Positions 1 to 8,843 are shown, numbered from the stretch's first letter. The stretch: 64,000 nt of DNA from Solirubrobacter sp035555675 (GCA_035555675.1 DATMGH010000203.1:1-64000); one strand, 5' to 3'. A program made the numbers and translations. Notes: generated from the sequence alone by a model not told the origin.

Positions 1-561
1 CGGCGCGAGCCCCAGCGACGGCTCGTCGAGCAGCAGCACCGCCGGGTCGGCCAGCAGCGCCCGGCCGATCGCCAGCATCTGCATCTCGCCGCCGCTGAGC
101 GTGCCGCAGTCCTGCTTGAGGCGCTGCTCGAGGATCGGGAACAGCGCGAAGATCCGCTCCACCGCGTCCTCGTAGGGCTCGCTCCGCTTCCCGCGCGGGC
201 GGGCGCGGTAGCCGAGCTCCAGGTTGTCGCGCACGCTGATCCCCGGCAGCGGCCCGCGCCCTTCGGGGACCAGCGACACGCCCGACCGCACGCGCCGGTG
301 GGCCGGCTGCCGGGTCACGTCGCGCCCGCCGACTCGGATCCGCCCGGCGAACGGCGCGACCAGGCCGGCGGTCGCGTTGACCGCGCTCGACTTGCCCGCG
401 CCGTTGGTGCCGAGGATCAGGACCAGCTCACCCGGCGCCGCGGCGAAGCTCAGGTCGGTCAGCGCGTGCACGCGGCCGTAGCGCACCGTGAGCGACTCGA
501 CCTCCAGCGCGGCCGGCGGCCGGCTCGCGCCGGTCTGCTCGGAGGACCGCGATGCAGACAT
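1..561 (-). CDS. livF: Branched-chain amino acid-type ABC transporter ATP-binding protein (LivF-like), 3' end cut by window
   Basis: ATPase of a Liv/HAA-type uptake ABC transporter at the inner face of the membrane. The 187 visible residues contain Walker A GTNGAGKSS (about 51-59), the LivF-typical VPEGRG segment (98-103), signature LSGGEMQ (155-161) and Walker B VLLLDEPS (175-182); the C-terminus lies outside the window. The ATG at 561 is 14 bp after the stop of the binding-protein gene on the same strand, so the two are co-transcribed. A first ~18-residue Ser/Arg-rich stretch precedes the ABC fold. Family is clear; substrate is not, since the Liv family also carries aromatic acids, urea and amides. 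Confidence 0.9.
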   Translation of the reverse strand, partial: MSASRSSEQTGASRPPAALEVESLTVRYGRVHALTDLSFAAAPGELVLILGTNGAGKSSAVNATAGLVAPFAGRIRVGGRDVTRQPAHRRVRSGVSLVPEGRGPLPGISVRDNLELGYRARPRGKRSEPYEDAVERIFALFPILEQRLKQDCGTLSGGEMQMLAIGRALLADPAVLLLDEPSLGLAP

Positions 562-575
562 GGCGGACAACGGGC

Positions 576-1787
576 TCAACCGGCCTCCGGCTGGTACACG
601 ATCTGCGCGTCGGCGCCCTGGAACCGCATGATCGCGAGCGGGTTCGGGGTCGAGAGCTGCCCGGAGTGGTCGCTCGCGGAGTAGGCGTACCGGCTGGACG
701 TCCCGGTGTGCGTGACGGCTTCCAGCGCGGCTCGCAGCGCCTCGCCCGTCGTCGCCTTGGACGCCTTCACGGCCTCGGCCAGGATCATCATCGCGTCCCA
801 CCCGCGCGCGGCGTCGGCCACGTTGGACACGCCGTCGCCGTACTTCGCCTTGAACACGTCGAGGAACTTCTCGTCCGCCGCCTTGATCTCGGGGTCGAGG
901 TTGTTCGGGTACTGCTGCACGCCGATCGCGGTGAAGTACGTCTCGGGGTAGGCGTCGGTCGCCTTCTTGAACGTGTTGAGGTCGTCGGTGCCCATCACGA
1001 GCGGGATCTTCAGCCCGAGCGTCGCGGCGCTCTTGGCCTCCACGATGTGCACCGGGCCGGTGAGCACGTCGACCACGGCCTCCGCGCCGGCCGACTTGGC
1101 TTTCGACAGCTGCGGGCTGAGGTCCGTCGCGCCCGTGTCGACGCCCAGAGACGAGACCACCTGCAGCCCGCCCTTGCCCGCGACCTCCTTCATCGCCTTG
1201 GCCGCCGTCTGGCCGTACGGCGTCTGCGAGTACAGCACGGCGATCTTGGAGACCTTGAGCTTGTCGGCGAGGTAGTCGACGGCGACCGCGTCGGTCTTGG
1301 TGACCGGCTGCAGCGTCGAGATCACCCAGGTCGGATCCTCCGGCGGCACCGACGCCGCGACGATCGGGACCTTGCGGCCGGCGGCGATCGGCGCGATCGC
1401 CGCCGTCGCGGCCGAGGTGTAGCCGACCACCAGCACGCCGACCCGGTCCTGGTTGATCAACCGGTTGGTCAACGTCGTGGCCTGCGCGGCGTTGGACGCC
1501 ATGTCGACTTTCGTGATCTTGATCTTCTGCCCCAGCAGTCCACCTGACTGGTTCAGCTCGTCCACGGCGAGCTCGACGCCCTGTCCGAACGGCGTGTCCA
1601 CGGCGGCGAGGTAGCCGGTCTGGCCGATCGCCATGCCGATCGACAGCGGACTGGCGCTGGACCCGGACGCCTTGGCGGAGCCGCTCGAGGCGCCGCCTGA
1701 TTCCGATGACCCGCAGCCGGCGGCTGCGAGCAGCGCGGCCAGCGCGGTGACGACGACGGCGCGACGAGCGCCGATCTTTTCAACCAT
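576..1787 (-). CDS. Extracellular lipoprotein substrate-binding protein of Liv-type ABC transporter
   Basis: 403-aa periplasmic-binding-protein type I receptor feeding the LivF-type transporter. It begins with a lipoprotein signal (hydrophobic VVVTALAALL then AAAGC, lipidated Cys at about 25), a Gly/Ser linker, and the typical LivJ start SIGMAIGQTGYLAA. The mature domain contains the family's LINQDRVGVLVVGYTS-type segment after the first beta strand. ATG at 1787 is chosen because GGGGGAGAGAG lies just upstream and the signal peptide starts there; a much longer open frame upstream is out of register with the neighbouring cupin gene and is noncoding. Neighbouring dehydrogenases suggest an alcohol- or aldehyde-yielding carbon source, but the ligand cannot be read from sequence. 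Confidence 0.9.
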   Translation of the reverse strand: MVEKIGARRAVVVTALAALLAAAGCGSSESGGASSGSAKASGSSASPLSIGMAIGQTGYLAAVDTPFGQGVELAVDELNQSGGLLGQKIKITKVDMASNAAQATTLTNRLINQDRVGVLVVGYTSAATAAIAPIAAGRKVPIVAASVPPEDPTWVISTLQPVTKTDAVAVDYLADKLKVSKIAVLYSQTPYGQTAAKAMKEVAGKGGLQVVSSLGVDTGATDLSPQLSKAKSAGAEAVVDVLTGPVHIVEAKSAATLGLKIPLVMGTDDLNTFKKATDAYPETYFTAIGVQQYPNNLDPEIKAADEKFLDVFKAKYGDGVSNVADAARGWDAMMILAEAVKASKATTGEALRAALEAVTHTGTSSRYAYSASDHSGQLSTPNPLAIMRFQGADAQIVYQPEAG

Positions 1788-1816
1788 GGTCTCTCTCCCC
1801 CAATTGAACGGGTTAC

Positions 1817-2731
1817 TCAGTCCCGCGGCCGCAGCGGGTAGTCGTCGGCGTTCAGCACCCACCCGGGCATGTCCGAGAAGTCGGTACGCGGCGGGCAGAA
1901 GATGTCCACGAGCTGGTTGCGTCCCGCCGCGACGGGCTCGCTGGTGTGCACGGCCCGCGCCGGGATGACCGTCACCGACGGGCTGCCGACGCGCAGGTGC
2001 TCGTCGGAGCGCCAGGTGGTCCGGTCCGGCGTCCACGGCCAGCGCAGGTGGTGCACGTACTCGCCCTCGAGCGCCAGCGAGCACTGCTCGAAGTCGTCGT
2101 GCGCGTGCGGCGACAGCTTCGTGGGGTCGCGTGGGCCGTCGTTGGGCTCGAGGACGTTCACCATCAGCGTCGAGCAGCGGAAGATGCGCCCGAACCGCCC
2201 GGGCTCCGGCTCCACGTCCAGGCCGTAGCTGCGCACCCGGGCCTCGGGAGCGTCGGGCCACGGCGCGAACGGCGGGATGTCCGCGTGCGCCCGGGCGTAG
2301 GACGCGGCGTTGTACGCCCGCTCGGCGAGGTCTCGTGCGACCGCGGTGAACAGCCGCACGGCGCGGCCGGCGCCCTGCAGGCGCACCTCGCCGTCTCCGG
2401 CGGGAATGAACGTCAGGCTGCGGCCGGGTACGTCCACCTCGCCGCCGTTCCAGCGCACCGCGGCACGCAGACCGGGGTCCGGAAGCAGCAGCGCCCACTC
2501 GTCCGGCTGGCCGTCGCGGGTCAGCGTGCGCGCGCCGTCGACGGCGTCCAGCAGCAGCGTGAAGTTCTGCCCCCGCACCGACCAGGCGCGCGATCCGTCG
2601 CCGTTGTCCAGGTCCGGCTCGCGCTCATAGAAGGTCGCGACCTCGCAGGGTGCGACGGGTCCGTCCCGCCCGCTCGAGGCAGCGGTCGAGGACCGCAGCG
2701 CCGAGCGCGGATCGTCAGCCAGATACGCCAT
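1817..2731 (-). CDS. Cupin-like protein of unknown function
   Basis: 304-aa protein with duplicated beta-rich halves. The C-terminal half has a cupin-like signature: HAHDDFEQCSLALEGEYVHHLRW (split here only for reading; His and Glu are candidate metal ligands) followed by a distal VIPARAVHTSEP segment carrying another His. ATG at 2731 has an AAGGGAGAG ribosome site seven bases upstream, so an earlier ATG at 2794 is unlikely. It is first in the leftward transcript with the ABC uptake genes and divergent from the SDR/ADH/ALDH operon. It could be a sugar-acid isomerase-like or sensing cupin; no specific reaction is supported. No signal peptide is visible, so it is cytosolic. Confidence 0.8.
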   Translation of the reverse strand: MAYLADDPRSALRSSTAASSGRDGPVAPCEVATFYEREPDLDNGDGSRAWSVRGQNFTLLLDAVDGARTLTRDGQPDEWALLLPDPGLRAAVRWNGGEVDVPGRSLTFIPAGDGEVRLQGAGRAVRLFTAVARDLAERAYNAASYARAHADIPPFAPWPDAPEARVRSYGLDVEPEPGRFGRIFRCSTLMVNVLEPNDGPRDPTKLSPHAHDDFEQCSLALEGEYVHHLRWPWTPDRTTWRSDEHLRVGSPSVTVIPARAVHTSEPVAAGRNQLVDIFCPPRTDFSDMPGWVLNADDYPLRPRD

Positions 2732-2745
2732 CTCTCTCCCTTGGT

Positions 2746-2793
2746 GACTGTGCGCTCTGCGCACAGTCAAGTTGCCATGCGCACAGCATGGCA
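2746..2793. promoter_or_regulatory. Two adjacent perfect inverted repeats in a divergent promoter region
   Basis: GACTGTGCGC at 2746-2755 and GCGCACAGTC at 2759-2768 form a 10-bp-arm palindrome with spacer TCT. TGCCATGC at 2773-2780 and GCATGGCA at 2786-2793 form a second one. The submotif TGCGCACAG occurs in both, 21 bp (two helical turns) apart. The 101-bp gap separates the divergent cupin and SDR genes. This is a likely operator for a dimeric regulator controlling both transcripts. The IclR gene at 8853-9677 is the nearest candidate, which is inference. Confidence 0.7.
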
Positions 2794-2832
2794 TTACGGT
2801 GTCGGTCGTGTCAACAGCGGAGGAGAGAGGTC

Positions 2833-3579
2833 ATGCTCGACGGGAAAGTCGTCCTGGTGGTCGGCGCGAGTGCGGGGATCGGAGCCGAAGCCGCCCGCGT
2901 GCTGGCCGCCGACGAGGCCGCGCTGATGCTCGTCGCCCGCAGCGAGACGCCGCTGCGCGAGCTCGCCGAGGAGCTCACCGCCGCCGGGCGCGACGCCGCG
3001 TACACGACCGGTGACGTGTCCCAGGCCGGTGACGTCGCGGCGTTCGTCGACGCCGCCGTCGCGCGGTTCGGCCGGCTCGACGGCGCGGTCAACTTCGCGG
3101 CCATGACGCACGGCGGGCGCCTCGACCACGTTCCCGAGGCGGACTTCGACCGCCTGATGGCCGTCAACCTCAAGGGCACCTGGCTGTGCCTGCGCGAGCA
3201 GGTGCGGGTCATGGAGCGCCAGGGGTTCGGCTCGATCGTGAACACGAGCAGCATCGGCGGCCTGCGCGGGAGCTCCGGGTTCGGCGTCTACCAGGCCGCC
3301 AAGCACGCCGTGATCGGGCTGACCCGCACCGCGGCGCACGACTTCGGCCCGCTCGGCATCCGGGTGAACGCGATCGCTCCCGGCCCGGTCGAGACGGCGA
3401 TGCTCGCGCAGCTGCGGCGCAACAATCCCGGGGCGGTGGAGCGGCGGCTCGCCGCCACGCCGCTGCGCAAGCTGGGCACCGGCGCGGAGGTCGGCGCCGC
3501 CGTGTCCTTTCTCCTGAGCGACCGCGCCAGCCACATCAGCGGCACGGTGCTCCCGGTCGACGGAGGCTTCCTTGCCTGA
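2833..3579 (+). CDS. Short-chain dehydrogenase/reductase (SDR family, classical)
   Basis: 248-aa classical SDR, an NAD(P)-dependent oxidoreductase of hydroxy/keto substrates. Visible features are the cofactor motif GASAGIG (residues 11-17), NFAAM after strand 4 (variant of NNAG), the catalytic Ser in NTSSIGG, and the YxxxK pair in YQAAKHA, followed by RVNAIAPGPVETAM and the C-terminal SHISGTVLPVDGG. ATG at 2833 follows GGAGGAGAGAGG. It is first gene of a three-gene operon; its TGA overlaps the TTG start of the alcohol dehydrogenase by 8 bp, so the two are translationally coupled. Substrate is unknown; the context of an ADH and an ALDH suggests successive oxidations in one catabolic route. Confidence 0.93.
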   Translation: MLDGKVVLVVGASAGIGAEAARVLAADEAALMLVARSETPLRELAEELTAAGRDAAYTTGDVSQAGDVAAFVDAAVARFGRLDGAVNFAAMTHGGRLDHVPEADFDRLMAVNLKGTWLCLREQVRVMERQGFGSIVNTSSIGGLRGSSGFGVYQAAKHAVIGLTRTAAHDFGPLGIRVNAIAPGPVETAMLAQLRRNNPGAVERRLAATPLRKLGTGAEVGAAVSFLLSDRASHISGTVLPVDGGFLA

Positions 3580-4789
3580 CATCGCCGGCACCGTGCGGCT
3601 CCCCGCACGGGTGCACTTCGGCTACGGGACCCGTGGCCAGCTCCCCGAGATCGTCGCCGTGCACGGCACGCGCGTGCTCGCCGTCGTCGACCCGTTCCTC
3701 GCGCGGACGCCGCTGGTCATCGGCGTGATCGACGCGCTCACCGCGGCCGGCCTGACGGTCCGCGTGCACGCCGACGTCACGCCGGAGCTTCCGGTCGACA
3801 CGCTGGACGCCGGCGCCGCCGTCGCCCGCGCACTCGACGCCGAGGTGATCCTGGCCGTCGGCGGCGGCAGCACGCTCGACGCCGCCAAGCTGATCGCGCT
3901 GCTCGTCAGCCACGGCGGGCCGCTGCGCCGGTACTACGGCGAGAACCTGGTCCCCGGCCCGGTCGTGCCGGTGATCGCCGTCCCCACGACCGCCGGGACC
4001 GGCTCCGAAGTGACCCCCGTGGCGGTCGTGTCGGACCCGGACCGTGAGCTCAAGGTCGGGATCTCCAGCCCCTTCCTGGTGGCGGCCGCGGCGGTCGTCG
4101 ACCCCGAGCTGACGCTCGGCGCCCCGGCCGGCGTCACGGCCTGCTCCGGCATCGACGCGCTCGTGCACGCCGCCGAGGCCTACACCGCTCGGTCGCTCGA
4201 CCTCGACTGGTCCGGGCCGCTACCGGTCTTCATCGGCCGCAACGTGCTCGCCGGGCCGGTCGCGCTCGACGCCGCACGCCGGCTCGGTCCGTGGCTGGCC
4301 GTCGCCGTGCACGAGCCGGACGACCGCGTCGCCCGCCGGGAGGTCGCGCTCGGCGCGCTGCTCGCCGGGATCGCGTTCGGCTCGACCGGGACGCACCTGT
4401 GCCACGCGCTCCAGTACCCGATCGGCGCGCTCACCAAGACGCCGCACGGCCTCGGCACCGGCCTGCTGCTCCCCTACGCGCTCGACGCCATCCGCGGCGA
4501 GCCCGAGGTGGCCGCGCGGATCGCGGACCTCGGTGCCGCCATCGAGGGGATCGTGCCGGACGAGGCCTCGGCCGAACGGACGATCGCCAGGGTCGTCGAG
4601 CTCAACCGCGAGCTCGGCGTACCGGCGACGCTGGCCGAGATCGGCGTCGGCCGCGACCAGCTGCCGCGGATCGCCGACCTCGCGCTGCAGCTGGGGCGCC
4701 TGCTCGCGATCGCGCCCGTCGAGCCGACGCGGGAGCTGCTGCTCGAGCTGCTCGAGCGCAGCCACGCCGGCGTCCGGAGCCCGGCATGA
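3572..4789 (+). CDS. Iron-containing (type III) alcohol dehydrogenase
   Basis: 405-aa Fe-ADH, a cytosolic metal-dependent NAD(P) oxidoreductase. Dinucleotide-binding GGGSTLDAAK is at 97-106 and the family block PTTAGTGSEVT at 138-148. Metal ligands are placed at D195 and H199 in GIDALVHA, with two further His in CHALQYPIG and TPHGLGTG. The TTG start at 3572 lies within the end of the SDR gene and has GGAGG 5-6 bp upstream; no other start fits the conserved N-terminus. The stop overlaps the next ATG (ATGA). Residues 205-225 carry a short family-variable loop. It probably interconverts an alcohol and the aldehyde passed to the downstream ALDH. Confidence 0.92.
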   Translation: MPDIAGTVRLPARVHFGYGTRGQLPEIVAVHGTRVLAVVDPFLARTPLVIGVIDALTAAGLTVRVHADVTPELPVDTLDAGAAVARALDAEVILAVGGGSTLDAAKLIALLVSHGGPLRRYYGENLVPGPVVPVIAVPTTAGTGSEVTPVAVVSDPDRELKVGISSPFLVAAAAVVDPELTLGAPAGVTACSGIDALVHAAEAYTARSLDLDWSGPLPVFIGRNVLAGPVALDAARRLGPWLAVAVHEPDDRVARREVALGALLAGIAFGSTGTHLCHALQYPIGALTKTPHGLGTGLLLPYALDAIRGEPEVAARIADLGAAIEGIVPDEASAERTIARVVELNRELGVPATLAEIGVGRDQLPRIADLALQLGRLLAIAPVEPTRELLLELLERSHAGVRSPA

Positions 4790-6207
4790 ACGCGGACCTG
4801 TTCATCGCCGGCGCCTGGCGCCCGGGAGCGGACGGCGGCCGCTTCGACGTCACCGATCCCGCCGACGGGTCCACGATCGCGCGCTTCGCGATCGCGACCG
4901 CACGCGACTGCGACGACGCCGTCGACGCGGCCGCCGCCGCCCAGTCCGGGTGGGCCGCGACCGCACCGCGCGAGCGCAGCGAGCTGCTGCGTGCCGCGTA
5001 CGAGCTCCTGACCGACGAGGTCGAGGCGGTCGCCGAGCTGATCGTGCGCGAGAACGGCAAGGCGTGGGCGGACGCCGTCGGCGAAGCCAGCTACGCGAAG
5101 GAGTTCTTCCGCTGGTTCGCCGAGGAGGCGGTCCGCGTCCGGGGCGACTACCGCCTGTCCCCCGCCGGCGACAAGCGGATCGTCGTCGACCACCAGCCGA
5201 TCGGCGTATCGGTGCTGATCACGCCGTGGAACTTCCCCGCGGCGATGGCGGCGCGCAAGCTCGCTCCGGCGCTGGCGGCCGGCTGCACGACGATCCTCAA
5301 GCCCGCGAGCGAGACGCCGCTGACCGCCGCGTATCTCGTCGAGGCGCTGCGCCGGGTCGGCGTTCCCGCCGGTGTCGTCAACCTCGTCACCCCGCGCCCG
5401 GTGGGCGCGCTCGTCCAGCGGATGCTCGACCGGCCGGAGGTCCGCAAGCTGTCGTTCACGGGCTCGACCGAGGTAGGCCGGGCGCTCCTGCACGCGTGCG
5501 CCGACTCGATCGTGAGCGCGTCGATGGAGCTCGGCGGCAACGCTCCCGCGATCGTCCTGCCGGGCGCCGATCTCGACGTGACCGTCGAAGGCGCGCTGGT
5601 GGCCAAGATGCGCAACGGCGGCGCGGCCTGCACGGCCGCCAACCGGTTCTACGTGCACAGCGCGCTGCACGCGGCGTTCGTCGAGCGGATGGACGCGGCG
5701 CTGTCAGGCTTCGCGACCGGCCCAGGGCTGGTCCGCGACCACACGCTCGGTGCGCTCGTGTCCGTCGCCGAGCGCGACAAGGTGGCGGCGCTCGTGGACG
5801 CCGCGGTGGCCGACGGCGCGACGCTCGTGCGCGGCGGCACCGTCTCCCCGCGGGGCGCGTTCTACGACGCGACGCTGCTCACCGGCGTCGAGCACGGCTC
5901 GGCGATCACGACGACGGAGATCTTCGGGCCGGTGACCGCCGTGATCCGGTTCGACGATGTCGACGACGCCGTCCGGATGGCGAACGACACCGAGCACGGG
6001 CTGATGGCGTACGTGTTCGGCGAGGAGCGCGCGGCGCTGGCGGTGGCCGGCCGGCTCGAGGCGGGCATGGTCGCCGTCAACCGCGGTGTCGTGAGCGATC
6101 CGGCCGCGCCGTTCGGCGGCGTCAAGCAGAGCGGCCTCGGCCGCGAGGGCGCCAGCGAGGGGATCCTCGAGTTCCTCGAGACCAAGTACATCGCCGTCCC
6201 GGCCTGA
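4786..6207 (+). CDS. NAD(P)-dependent aldehyde dehydrogenase, succinate-semialdehyde dehydrogenase-like
   Basis: 473-aa ALDH of the GabD-like group, oxidising an aldehyde to an acid in the cytosol. The oxyanion/cofactor segment ITPWNFPAAM, the NAD-contact FTGSTEVGR, the general base Glu248 in MELGGNAP and the catalytic Cys282 in GGAACTAANRF are all present, as is the C-terminal PFGGVKQSGLGREG. ATG at 4786 overlaps the ADH stop (ATGA), so it is coupled; the longer upstream frame is a shadow of the ADH gene. It ends the SDR-ADH-ALDH operon. Length is normal for the family. Exact aldehyde unknown. Confidence 0.93.
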   Translation: MNADLFIAGAWRPGADGGRFDVTDPADGSTIARFAIATARDCDDAVDAAAAAQSGWAATAPRERSELLRAAYELLTDEVEAVAELIVRENGKAWADAVGEASYAKEFFRWFAEEAVRVRGDYRLSPAGDKRIVVDHQPIGVSVLITPWNFPAAMAARKLAPALAAGCTTILKPASETPLTAAYLVEALRRVGVPAGVVNLVTPRPVGALVQRMLDRPEVRKLSFTGSTEVGRALLHACADSIVSASMELGGNAPAIVLPGADLDVTVEGALVAKMRNGGAACTAANRFYVHSALHAAFVERMDAALSGFATGPGLVRDHTLGALVSVAERDKVAALVDAAVADGATLVRGGTVSPRGAFYDATLLTGVEHGSAITTTEIFGPVTAVIRFDDVDDAVRMANDTEHGLMAYVFGEERAALAVAGRLEAGMVAVNRGVVSDPAAPFGGVKQSGLGREGASEGILEFLETKYIAVPA

Positions 6208-6234
6208 CGCTGCGTTCATTTCGTGTACATCATG

Positions 6235-6263
6235 TTGCGTAATACGAACACTCGGCGTATGTT
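6235..6263 (+). promoter_or_regulatory. Promoter of the first SnoaL-like gene
   Basis: TTGCGT (6235-6240), a 17-bp spacer and TATGTT (6258-6263). The same -35, exact spacer length and near-identical -10 (TATCTT) recur upstream of the paralogue at 9808-11796, together with the upstream block TTCGTGTACAT. Conservation between two otherwise diverged intergenic regions supports it. The shared TTCGTGTACAT may be an activator or extracytoplasmic sigma determinant. Confidence 0.65.
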
Positions 6264-6299
6264 TCCGACCGTCCATCCAACTTTCTGTGAGGAGGTCCG

Positions 6300-8804
6300 A
6301 TGAGGGCGAGGAAGGTGGAGTGCATGCGGCGTGGCGCCACACTGGCGACCACGCTGCTTCTGGCAGGTGGCATCGGCGCGGGTCTGCCGGCGGGAGCCGG
6401 CGCAGCGTCCAGGGCAGAGCTCGACGCCCTGTCTCAGAAGGTCGACCGGGTCGAATCGGTGCGCGACGTCAAAGCCGTACAGCGCACCTACGCCCAGCTC
6501 GCGCAGTTCGGCGAGTTCAACAAGATGGCGGCGCTGTTCGCCGCCAACGGCACCCTGCAATGGGGCGACGAGACCGTCAGCGGTCGCAAGGCGATCCAGA
6601 GCTGGCTGACCACCGACGCCGGAGCGATGAACGGCATCGCCCCCGGCTCGATGAACACGACGATCATCGACAACCCGATCGTCAACCTGTCGGCCGACGG
6701 CCACACCGCGCAGGGCCGCTTCGACGGCATCCGCTTCATGGGCGACGGCAACGGCCACACGCGCATCGACGGCGGCATCTACGAGAACGACTACGTGCTC
6801 GAGGACGGCAGCTGGAAGATCGCCAAGCTGCACTACAACAAGCAGTTCGAAGGCGACTACGCCCACGGGTGGAGCAACGCCGGCGGCGCGCTGCTGCCGA
6901 TCGTGCCGTACCACTTCACGCCGGACTCGGTGGGGATCCCGATCCCCACGCCATCGGTCCCCGCGCCGCGCACCAACCAGCGCCCCGAGGACCTCGCCGC
7001 GCGGATCCAGTCCCTCAACGACGAGGACGACGTCCGCAACCTGCAGCACAGCTACGGCTACTACGTCGACCGGCGGATGTGGAGCGACGTCGTGGACCTG
7101 TTCGCGCCCAACCCGACGGTCACGATCGCCGGCGTCGGCACCTTCCAGGGCGCGAACGGCGTCCGGCAGGCGATGGAGCAGACGATGGGTCCGGAAGGAC
7201 TGGTCCAGAGCACGCTCAACGAGCACCTGACGTGGGACATGACGGTCGAGGTCAAGGCCGGCGGCAAGCAGGCGATCGCCCGCGGGATCGAGCTGGGCCT
7301 GCTCGAGGATCCGGTCACCAAGCAGGCGTCCTGGTCGTTCTCGGTCGTCCGCAACACGTTCGTCAAGCAGGACGGGCTGTGGAAGCTCAAGGCGCTCAAC
7401 ATCACGCCGCTGATCACGGCGAGCTACGCCGACGGCTGGGCCAACGGCGGCACCGGGCCGAAGGTGCACTACGACCCGCCGAAGTTCCTCTCGATGACGC
7501 GGGTGACGCTGCCCTCCACCGAGGCGCCGTCGACGGCGACGCTGACGCGCAAGCTCGCGCGCTCACAGGCCTATGACGGCACCGAGAACCTCGCGAACTC
7601 GTACTCGACCTACATCAACGACCTCGATTTCGTGAAGATCGGCGCGACCGTGGCCCAGCACGGCTTCAAGGAGTCGCCGTTCATCGGCTTCTACGTGGGC
7701 GGCGACCGGATCGCCGAAGTCGGCGGCCGCTACGGCACCCCGCCGACGATGCGCAGCTCCGTCGCCATCCACTGGAACCCGCAGCCGGTGATCCTGGTCT
7801 CGCACGACGGCCGCTCGTCGCAGGTGCGGGCGCGGCTGTTCTCGTTCGGCACCTCGAGGAACCCGGGCGGCGGCTTCGCCGGCGGCATGTACATCAACCA
7901 GTACGTGCTGGAGAACGGCATCTGGCGCGCCTGGGACATCACGATCGACGAGTTCTACTGGCAGTCGAACGGCTGGGCCAAGGGCTGGGCGGGCGTCGCG
8001 CCGCGCGACCCGAACGCGCCGCCGCCACCGCCGAGCTCGAGCATCGAGACGTTCCCGCCCGATCTGCTGCTGACCGACATGAACGAGCGCGAGGCCGGCT
8101 TCCAGGGCGGCACGGGCACGTTCGTCGCGTGGCCGGACATCGTCCCGATGTGGTTCAACTACCGCAACCTGGTCAGCGGACGGGTGCCGGCGAACTACCA
8201 GCCGGACTGCACGCCGTGCGGGGTCAAGCCGAGCTGGAGCATGGTGCACTACGGCTACCAGCCGCCGCCGAACGGGCCGAACGTCGACGGCATCGGCGTC
8301 TTCCCGGGTGACGCGTCCTCGCCCGCCGCGGGCGGCGACGGCGACGACGACGGTGACGGCGGCGGGTCGTCGACGCCCGCCGGGCCTCCCGGTCCGGCCG
8401 GTCCGGCCGGCCCCGCAGGTCCGGCGGGTCCGGCGGGTCCCGCGGGTCCCGCCGGCGCGACCGGCCCGGCCGGCGCCGTGGGTCCCGCCGGCCCGAAGGG
8501 CGACAAGGGCGACAAGGGCGACAAGGGCGATGCCCCGAACGTCCGCGTCACCTGCGAGTTGTCCTCCGACGGCCGCTCGATCACGTGCACGATCACCGCG
8601 GTCCAGGCGTCCGCCGCGGCCCGGCTCACCGGCACGGCCCGGCTCGCGTCGAGCAAGAAGGCCGTGACCAAGTCGGGCAAGGGCAAGGTGAAGCTCCGCC
8701 TGCGCTCGGCCAAGCGCCTGAAGCGCGCGCCCAAGGTCGTCGTGAAGGTCAAGTCCGGGACGAGCAGGACGCGCACGCTGAAGGTCAGCGCGCGCCGCCG
8801 CTAG
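6300..8804 (+). CDS. Secreted protein with repeated SnoaL/NTF2-like domains and a collagen-like tail
   Basis: 834-aa exported protein. After a signal peptide (TTLLLAGGIGAGLPAGAGA) come a short heptad-like segment (LDALSQKVDRVESV) and at least three SnoaL/NTF2-like units, each with a 'tYaqla..gef..ma.lFa.nGtl' pattern and the recurring IYENDYVLEDGSWK / YINQYVLENGIWR strand. A Gly-Pro-Ala collagen-like triplet run (about 695-725) with GDK repeats follows, then a basic beta tail ending RTLKVSARRR. ATG 6300 has GAGGAGG upstream; the in-frame ATG at 6324 (GGTGGAG upstream) aligns residue-for-residue with the start of the paralogue and may be the true start. No catalytic residues are assigned; a cell-surface or secreted binding/isomerase role is possible. 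Confidence 0.85.
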   Translation: MRARKVECMRRGATLATTLLLAGGIGAGLPAGAGAASRAELDALSQKVDRVESVRDVKAVQRTYAQLAQFGEFNKMAALFAANGTLQWGDETVSGRKAIQSWLTTDAGAMNGIAPGSMNTTIIDNPIVNLSADGHTAQGRFDGIRFMGDGNGHTRIDGGIYENDYVLEDGSWKIAKLHYNKQFEGDYAHGWSNAGGALLPIVPYHFTPDSVGIPIPTPSVPAPRTNQRPEDLAARIQSLNDEDDVRNLQHSYGYYVDRRMWSDVVDLFAPNPTVTIAGVGTFQGANGVRQAMEQTMGPEGLVQSTLNEHLTWDMTVEVKAGGKQAIARGIELGLLEDPVTKQASWSFSVVRNTFVKQDGLWKLKALNITPLITASYADGWANGGTGPKVHYDPPKFLSMTRVTLPSTEAPSTATLTRKLARSQAYDGTENLANSYSTYINDLDFVKIGATVAQHGFKESPFIGFYVGGDRIAEVGGRYGTPPTMRSSVAIHWNPQPVILVSHDGRSSQVRARLFSFGTSRNPGGGFAGGMYINQYVLENGIWRAWDITIDEFYWQSNGWAKGWAGVAPRDPNAPPPPPSSSIETFPPDLLLTDMNEREAGFQGGTGTFVAWPDIVPMWFNYRNLVSGRVPANYQPDCTPCGVKPSWSMVHYGYQPPPNGPNVDGIGVFPGDASSPAAGGDGDDDGDGGGSSTPAGPPGPAGPAGPAGPAGPAGPAGPAGATGPAGAVGPAGPKGDKGDKGDKGDAPNVRVTCELSSDGRSITCTITAVQASAAARLTGTARLASSKKAVTKSGKGKVKLRLRSAKRLKRAPKVVVKVKSGTSRTRTLKVSARRR

Positions 8805-8817
8805 TCCCCGATCGAGC

Positions 8818-8843
8818 AGGCGCCCCGCTGCGGCGGGGCGCCT
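8818..8843. terminator. Hairpin terminator between convergent genes
   Basis: AGGCGCCCCGC (8818-8828) pairs with GCGGGGCGCCT (8833-8843) across a 4-nt loop TGCG: 11 perfect base pairs between the convergent collagen-tail gene and the IclR gene. There is no T-run, so it may act as a Rho-independent-like or transcript-stabilising hairpin for both strands. Confidence 0.65.

Noticed and set aside
1869..2926. Long open frames on the plus strand opposite the cupin gene
   Set aside because: Arg-rich, low-complexity translations with no family pattern; typical antisense shadows in high-GC DNA.
8390..8540. CRISPR-like or simple tandem repeat
   Set aside because: The repeat is in frame and encodes Gly-Pro-Ala and GDK triplets of a collagen-like tail.
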